Positions 63,892 through 64,000 of a stretch of DNA of 64,000 bases are shown piece after piece. The notes beneath the pieces are model-generated. The model searched no databases and had not been told where the DNA came from. It worked only from the letters and a program-made list of their open reading frames with translations. Position 1 is the stretch's first letter; each line of letters starts with the position of its first letter. The translations under genes and the position numbers were made by a program. Origin of the DNA: Triplophysa rosa. Taxonomy: Eukaryota > Chordata > Actinopteri > Cypriniformes > Nemacheilidae. The DNA is taken from assembly GCF_024868665.1 (NCBI RefSeq), contig NC_079891.1:26525525-26589524 (forward strand), read 5' to 3'.

Positions 63892-64000
63892 CAACCTACT
63901 TTCATATAAGCAACACAAAAGGAAAAAAACACAGGAGAGGCTTGGCTGCATACAAATGTTTTGTAAACGTTTTGTTACACTGTTGTTTTATTACTCCGCT

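Overview
This window looks like a piece of a teleost chromosome, most likely from a cypriniform (carp/zebrafish-type) fish. It has vertebrate intron-split genes with GT-AG introns and long AT-rich non-coding stretches. It also has CA/GT, CT and GAAA microsatellites, tRNA-derived SINEs with the 'CTTTGGATAAAAGC' tail, and many copies of the TTAA-flanked foldback MITE ('AAAGGGATAGTTCACCC') that is abundant in cyprinid genomes. The species cannot be named from sequence alone.

Three protein-coding genes can be reconstructed. rorb (+ strand, coding 14662-34373, 10 exons, 466 aa) is the nuclear receptor ROR-beta. trpm6 (- strand, coding 57785-39512, 39 exons, 1888 codons including the terminal stop) is the TRPM6 magnesium channel fused to an alpha-kinase. 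A homolog of human C9orf40 (- strand, 62793-61908, 2 exons, 173 aa) lies upstream of trpm6. The order and orientations RORB(+) - TRPM6(-) - C9orf40(-) match human 9q21, so this is a conserved syntenic block and not a gene cluster with a shared function. rorb and trpm6 are convergent: their predicted poly(A) signals lie about 130 bp apart, near 38.8-38.9 kb.

Layout. 1-14.2 kb is gene-free and lies upstream of rorb. It contains a CA-rich tract, a broken LINE (3250-5150, - strand), and a DNA element split by a nested 1.4 kb transposon (9608-11385). 14.2-14.66 kb is the CpG-rich rorb promoter and leader, and 14669-29148 is the very large rorb intron 1. 29.1-34.4 kb holds rorb exons 2-10, and 34.4-38.8 kb its 3' UTR. 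38.9-57.8 kb is trpm6, with MITEs in several introns and in its 3' UTR. 57.8-61.25 kb is intergenic and holds two DNA elements. 61.25-62.8 kb is the C9orf40 homolog. The right end is a 0.9 kb foldback element whose loop carries a THAP-like peptide start.

The most notable observation is an in-frame TGA in trpm6 exon 14 (50864-50866), in place of a conserved arginine, in a gene whose other 38 exons join in one open frame with essentially all channel and kinase motifs kept. I found no phage, CRISPR, operon or defence system. The remaining curiosities are transposon architecture, possible alternative first exons of trpm6, and candidate conserved regulatory DNA around rorb.
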